Assembly: GCA_003972845.1 (NCBI GenBank)
Contig: QOAV01000199.1
Location: 1-12,137, forward strand
Direction: 5' to 3'
Source of the DNA: Gammaproteobacteria bacterium
GTDB taxonomy: Bacteria > Pseudomonadota > Gammaproteobacteria > QOAV01
DNA: 12,137 nt
The position numbers and the translations under genes were made by a program. The notes under the pieces are model-generated. The model was not told where the DNA came from and did not search any database. It saw only the letters and a list, made by a program, of their open reading frames with translations. Below, piece by piece: positions 8,968-12,137 of the stretch. Position 1 is the stretch's first letter. Each line of letters starts with the position of its first letter.

Positions 8968-9434
8968 TGGAGTCGGCGCCGGATACGTCACTGGATGACC
9001 TGGACCGGCGGATCATCAACCGCCTGCAAAAAAGCTTCCCCCTGACCGATCGGCCCTACCAATCGGTCGCTGCCGAACTGGACACCACCGAGCAGGAACT
9101 GCTGCAACGATTGCAGCGGTTGCTGGATGACGGCATCCTGACTCGCTTCGGTCCGCTGTTCAATGCTGAACGCCTGGGCGGTGCGCTGAGTCTGTGCGCC
9201 ATGAAAATACCCCCGGAAAAATTCGATGAGGTGGCGGCGCAAGTCAATGAATTCGATGAGGTGGCGCATAATTACGAACGTGAACATGCGCTCAATATGT
9301 GGTTCGTGCTGGCAACTGAAACCGAACACGAAAAACAGCAGGCCTTGCGCCGGATCGAACAAGCCACCGGTTATCCTGTGTATGATATGCCCAAACAAAG
9401 AGAGTATTATGTGGGGTTGTATTTCGAGGCATGA
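8967..9434 (+). CDS. nirG: NirG, siroheme decarboxylase subunit
   Basis: This is a 155-residue Lrp/AsnC-like protein, paralogous to the first half of NirDL. It carries the same block, NYEREHALNMWFVLATE, and an N-terminal helix-turn-helix-like region (YQSVAAELDTTEQELLQRLQ). It should pair with NirH as the second siroheme decarboxylase heterodimer. The ATG at 8967 shares its first base with the nirDL stop and has GGAAG upstream. The frame could begin one codon earlier at a TTG, which is less likely. I named it NirG rather than NirD because the fused NirDL upstream supplies NirD, and because of its place before nirH. Confidence 0.88.
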   Translation: MESAPDTSLDDLDRRIINRLQKSFPLTDRPYQSVAAELDTTEQELLQRLQRLLDDGILTRFGPLFNAERLGGALSLCAMKIPPEKFDEVAAQVNEFDEVAHNYEREHALNMWFVLATETEHEKQQALRRIEQATGYPVYDMPKQREYYVGLYFEA

Positions 9435-9952
9435 CTATCTGGAGCGCGGACATGCTGGCGCAACAGGAATCCGGCGACATGCAGGAACTGGATCGCAAGC
9501 TGGTGCTTGCCACCCAGACCGGATTGCCGCTGGTTCCCCGGCCGTATGACGCCATCGCCGATGAGCTGGGTGTCGATGCCGAACTGGTGCGCCAACGCCT
9601 GCAAACCATGCTGTCTGATGGCCGCGTCCGCCGCATTGGGGCCGTACCGAACCATTACCGGCTGGGTTACAGCGCAAACGGCATGTCGGTGTGGGATGTG
9701 GACGATGCCCAGGTGGATGAAATCGGCGCCAGAATCGGCGGACTGGATTTCGTCAGCCACTGCTACCGGCGTCCTCGCCACTTGCCCGACTGGCCCTATA
9801 ATTTCTTCGCCATGGCTCACGGAAAAAGCCGCGACGAGGTGGAAGAAAAGGTCGGTCAGATCGCCAAAATCATGGGCCATGCCTGCCGCAGGCATGAGAT
9901 ACTCTACAGCAAACGTATATTGAAGAAGACCGGGATGCGGATTGGTGGATAG
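9431..9952 (+). CDS. nirH: NirH, siroheme decarboxylase subunit
   Basis: This is a 173-residue Lrp/AsnC-like protein, paralogous to the NirL half of NirDL. The family block CYRRPRHLPDWPYNFFAMAHGK is intact apart from conservative changes, and it ends in a basic tail (KRILKKTGMRIGG). It should form a heterodimer with NirG in the siroheme decarboxylation step of heme d1 synthesis. The ATG overlaps the nirG stop by 4 bases (ATGA at 9431-9434) and has GAGG just upstream. It is the last gene before the 136-base gap with the palindromic repeat, so the tightly packed part of the operon ends here. Confidence 0.9.
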   Translation: MTIWSADMLAQQESGDMQELDRKLVLATQTGLPLVPRPYDAIADELGVDAELVRQRLQTMLSDGRVRRIGAVPNHYRLGYSANGMSVWDVDDAQVDEIGARIGGLDFVSHCYRRPRHLPDWPYNFFAMAHGKSRDEVEEKVGQIAKIMGHACRRHEILYSKRILKKTGMRIGG

Positions 9953-9960
9953 AATGTACA

Positions 9961-10041
9961 AGTCATTGCGAGCGGGAACGAAGCAATCTCCAGATCAGTG
10001 CGCCCGAACAACCGGATTGCTTCGCTGTACTCGCAATGACT
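9961..10041. repeat. Palindromic intergenic repeat (CATTGCGAG...GAAGCAATC type)
   Basis: Left arm 9961-9988 and right arm 10015-10041 are imperfect inverted repeats. The outer 12 bases (AGTCATTGCGAG) and the inner 10 bases (CGAAGCAATC) of the arms match exactly, separated by a mismatched 5-6 base stretch. The 26-base centre (9989-10014) is unpaired. The element fills most of the gap between nirH and nirJ. Elements with these ends occur as dispersed intergenic palindromes in many bacteria, probably as non-autonomous mobile elements or REP-like units; this is from general knowledge, not a search. As RNA it would form a long hairpin, but no T tract follows, so it is not a classic terminator. Confidence 0.8.
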
Positions 10042-10088
10042 CGGAACGGACTGCTCCGGCCTCAAGCGTCCAGTCTCAAGCCTGAAAA

Positions 10089-11300
10089 ATGTTTCGTATC
10101 TCCCAATTCATGCAGGAACTGAAAAGCCCCACTCCCGCCGGGCCACGCCGTCATCCACCCGGTCCGGTGGTGATCTGGAATCTGGTGCGGCGCTGCAATC
10201 TCACCTGCAAGCACTGTTATTCCATTTCCGCCGATGTGGATTTCCCGGGAGAGCTGAATACCGGGCAAGTGTTCGAGGTGATGGATGATCTGAAGCAGTT
10301 TCGCGTACCGGTGCTGATACTTTCCGGTGGCGAGCCACTGCTGCGGCCTGACATCTACGAAATTTCCCATCGCTCGAAAGACATGGGTTTTTACACGGCG
10401 CTGTCCACCAACGGCACCCTGATAGACAAATCCAATATCCGGAAGATTGCTGACGTTGGCTATGACTATCTCGGTATCAGCATCGACGGCCTGCGCGATA
10501 TACACGACGAAGTGCGCCAGAAGCAGGGCGCTTTTGATGCCTCCATGCATGCGGTGCGGTTGTGCCGCGATGCCGGCATCAAGGTCGGCCTGCGTTTTAC
10601 CATTACCCAGGCCAATGCCCACCAGCTGCCGGATCTGCTGGAGCTGATCGAGCGCGAAAACATCGACAAGTTCTATTTGTCACATCTGAACTACGCCGGC
10701 CGCGGCAACAAGAACCGCAAAACCGATCTGCATCACCAGATGACGCGCAAGGCCATGGATCTGATGTTCGATACGGTGTGGGCGGATGTGGAAACAGGGC
10801 GTCAGCGTGAATTTGTCACCGGCAACAACGATGCCGACGGCGTCTATCTGCTGCACTGGGTCAAACGTCGTTTTCCTGAACAGTACGATCATATCCATGC
10901 CAAACTGGTGCAATGGGGCGGTAATGCTTCCGGCGTAAATGTGGCCAACATCGATAATCTGGGCAACGTGCACCCCGACACCATGTGGTGGAACTATAAC
11001 CTGGGCAATGTGAAGGACAGGCCTTTTTCGGAAATCTGGATGGATACCACAGACCCCCTGATGGCGGGCCTGAAACAGTTTCCGCGCCAGATCAGCGGCC
11101 GCTGCGGCGTTTGCGAGCATCGTAATATCTGCGGTGGCAATACCCGCACGCGGGCTTTCCAGATGACGCAAGATCCGTGGTGGGAAGATCCGGGCTGTTA
11201 TCTGACGGACGATGAGCTGGGCATCCGGCCCGGGCAATATGAAAATCTGCAGCCGCAACCGCTGCAGCTGGAAACGCGCGTGGTGCGCTACGGCAGCTGA
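10089..11300 (+). CDS. nirJ: NirJ, radical SAM heme d1 biosynthesis enzyme
   Basis: NirJ is a radical SAM enzyme that removes two propionate side chains from didecarboxysiroheme on the way to the oxo groups of heme d1. The 403-residue protein has the SAM cluster motif C36-x3-C40-x2-C43 (CNLTCKHC), followed by the GGEPLLR motif near residue 82. The C-terminal SPASM-like part keeps C339, C342, C348 and C370 (CGVC, CGGN, PGCY) for a second iron-sulfur cluster. It is cytoplasmic. The ATG is the only sensible start but has no visible Shine-Dalgarno, only A-rich CTGAAAA. It is separated from nirH by the palindromic repeat and I see no FNR/DNR box in that gap, so it probably depends on read-through. 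A terminator-like hairpin lies just past its stop, inside the convergent regulator gene. Confidence 0.94.
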   Translation: MFRISQFMQELKSPTPAGPRRHPPGPVVIWNLVRRCNLTCKHCYSISADVDFPGELNTGQVFEVMDDLKQFRVPVLILSGGEPLLRPDIYEISHRSKDMGFYTALSTNGTLIDKSNIRKIADVGYDYLGISIDGLRDIHDEVRQKQGAFDASMHAVRLCRDAGIKVGLRFTITQANAHQLPDLLELIERENIDKFYLSHLNYAGRGNKNRKTDLHHQMTRKAMDLMFDTVWADVETGRQREFVTGNNDADGVYLLHWVKRRFPEQYDHIHAKLVQWGGNASGVNVANIDNLGNVHPDTMWWNYNLGNVKDRPFSEIWMDTTDPLMAGLKQFPRQISGRCGVCEHRNICGGNTRTRAFQMTQDPWWEDPGCYLTDDELGIRPGQYENLQPQPLQLETRVVRYGS

Positions 11301-11334
11301 CGCCTCAGTGGATTTCCACTGCCAGCGTGTTTTT
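11300..11334 (+). terminator. Probable terminator of the nir operon, inside the 3' end of the regulator gene
   Basis: On the plus strand CAGTGG (11306-11311) pairs with CCACTG (11316-11321) around an ATTT loop. ACGC (11300-11303) can pair with GCGT (11325-11328) beyond a small internal loop. TTTTT follows at 11330-11334. This suits termination after nirJ, whose stop codon ends at 11300. The structure is within the coding end of the convergent regulator gene, so the two transcription units share their 3' sequences. Confidence 0.5.
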
Positions 11335-12137
11335 CTTGTCGGTGCAGGGGAAGTGGTCGGTCTCCAGTTGAATCAGCTTTTTCAGTGCGCCAATTTCCTT
11401 CAGCACCACATGATCTTTCTGAATTTCCACCAGTCCGCTGTCTGACAGCCGTTTCAGAGTGCGGGACAGGGTTTCCGGCTTGATGGAAAGGCGGGATGCA
11501 ATGACATGCTTGGGTGCGCTGAGACAGACATCACAGCTTTCGTCCGAGGCGCCCGCTGTCTGATCCAGCAGATAGGATACCAGCCGGTAAGTGGCGTTGT
11601 GCAGGGTCAGGCGATCCACTTCGTTTACCAGCCAGTGCAGGCGCTGGCTGATCCTGGCCATGATATCCAGACAGGCTTTGGGCGAGTCATATAACACATC
11701 CAGATAGGCGGCGGCATCGATGGACACCAGGTGTGATGGACTCAGCACCACCGCGTTGACCGGGAACCCCGGGCCGCCGTTGAAAATCACCGCTTCCGCA
11801 AAAGTCTGGCCGGGGTGAATCAGATCAATGACTTTTTCGTTGCCGTCCGGAGAAAGACGGGTCAGCTTGACCGAACCTTCAAGCAGCAGGAAAAAAGCTC
11901 TTGCCGGCATACCCTGCTCGAACAGAGTCTGACCGGATTCAAGCTCGATCGAGGTCGCATTGTTCAAGACGCGAGCAAACTGATCCTTGTCCAGATAATC
12001 AGCTATATCCAAATCTGCGATATTGCGAAATTTGGTGCCATCTTCCAAATCATCTACAACGAGGATATCCCGCTCGCCTCGATCATTGAGTTGCTTGACA
12101 ATATTAGAGCCGATAAATCCGGCTCCGCCGGTGACTA
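11305..12137 (-). CDS. DNR/FNR-like regulator fused in frame to an HldD N-terminus (partial, runs off the right edge)
   Basis: From about A57 to the end (223 residues) this is a Crp/Fnr-family regulator: a cupin effector domain with [21 protein letters not shown] and GQTFAEA, a dimer helix, and a helix-turn-helix ([19 protein letters not shown]) with E, S and R in the FNR/DNR positions. It lacks the N-terminal cysteine cluster of FNR, so a heme/NO-sensing DNR type is likelier. Residues 4-56, numbered as if the protein began MII just off the edge, are not regulator-like. They match HldD (ADP-glycero-manno-heptose 6-epimerase): [41 protein letters not shown]. The frame has no stop from 12135 to 11307. 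The HldD start codon would lie about 7 bases beyond the window. A TTG at 12048 is a possible internal start but has no Shine-Dalgarno. It is convergent to nirJ. Confidence 0.85.
   Translation of the reverse strand, partial: VTGGAGFIGSNIVKQLNDRGERDILVVDDLEDGTKFRNIADLDIADYLDKDQFARVLNNATSIELESGQTLFEQGMPARAFFLLLEGSVKLTRLSPDGNEKVIDLIHPGQTFAEAVIFNGGPGFPVNAVVLSPSHLVSIDAAAYLDVLYDSPKACLDIMARISQRLHWLVNEVDRLTLHNATYRLVSYLLDQTAGASDESCDVCLSAPKHVIASRLSIKPETLSRTLKRLSDSGLVEIQKDHVVLKEIGALKKLIQLETDHFPCTDKKNTLAVEIH
11977..12137 (-). pseudogene. hldD: 5' fragment of hldD (rfaD), joined to the regulator
   Basis: This stretch encodes about the first 55 residues of HldD, including the NAD(P)-binding GGAGFIG Rossmann motif. 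A complete HldD is about 310-340 residues; here the substrate-binding and catalytic parts are missing and regulator sequence follows without a frameshift. The last HldD-like residues are LDKDQF (11994-11977). GC falls to 38% across 12001-12060, against the mid-50s in the regulator body. As an enzyme it cannot work. Whether it is a translated N-terminal extension, a relic or an assembly join is open. Confidence 0.7.

Noticed and set aside
8964..9952. nirG and nirH as transcription factors
   Set aside because: They look like Lrp/AsnC proteins, but the NYEREH and RPRHLP blocks and the operon identify them as siroheme decarboxylase subunits.

Overview
The window carries a denitrification locus for respiratory nitrite reduction by cytochrome cd1 (NirS), with the gene set that builds its heme d1 cofactor, an upstream group of NO- or iron-related accessory genes, and a Crp/Fnr-type regulator. 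GC is moderate (mid-50s per cent by eye) in the genes. The protein families point to a Gram-negative facultative denitrifier of the Beta- or Gammaproteobacteria. This rests on recognised families and motifs; no database search was possible.

Layout: (1) bases 1-207 are an AT-rich left edge, compositionally unlike the rest. (2) 208-1029 (-) encode an exported tri-heme cytochrome whose first heme motif is of cytochrome c' type. (3) A short divergent promoter region holds one FNR/DNR-type box. (4) 1162-4532 (+) hold a hemerythrin-like protein, a NapH/CcoG-like polyferredoxin membrane protein and NorD (VWA domain), without norCB or norQ. (5) 4529-4663 is the nirS promoter, with two FNR/DNR-type boxes that are both perfect palindromes. 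(6) 4664-9952 (+) hold nirS, an intra-operon terminator hairpin, nirC, nirF, a fused nirDL, nirG and nirH, with ATGA-type overlaps at several joints. (7) 9961-10041 is a palindromic repeat of the CATTGCGAG...GAAGCAATC kind. (8) nirJ (+) follows at 10089-11300. (9) Convergent to nirJ, a DNR-like regulator gene (-) runs to the right edge.

How the parts fit: NirDL and NirGH should decarboxylate siroheme, NirJ should remodel its propionates, and NirF should finish heme d1 in the periplasm. NirC is the small cytochrome partner, and NirS reduces nitrite to NO. The regulator has the E..SR recognition signature of FNR/DNR proteins, which matches the TTGAY-N4-RTCAA boxes in front of nirS and, in degenerate form, between the cytochrome and hemerythrin genes. 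nirE and nirN are not in the window.

The most unusual observation is at the right edge. The regulator reading frame does not begin with a DNR N-terminus. It continues in frame, without a stop, into about 55 residues that read as the N-terminal Rossmann segment of HldD (RfaD), ADP-glycero-manno-heptose 6-epimerase. This is either a real hldD'-dnr gene chimera or an assembly join, and the window alone cannot decide between them.
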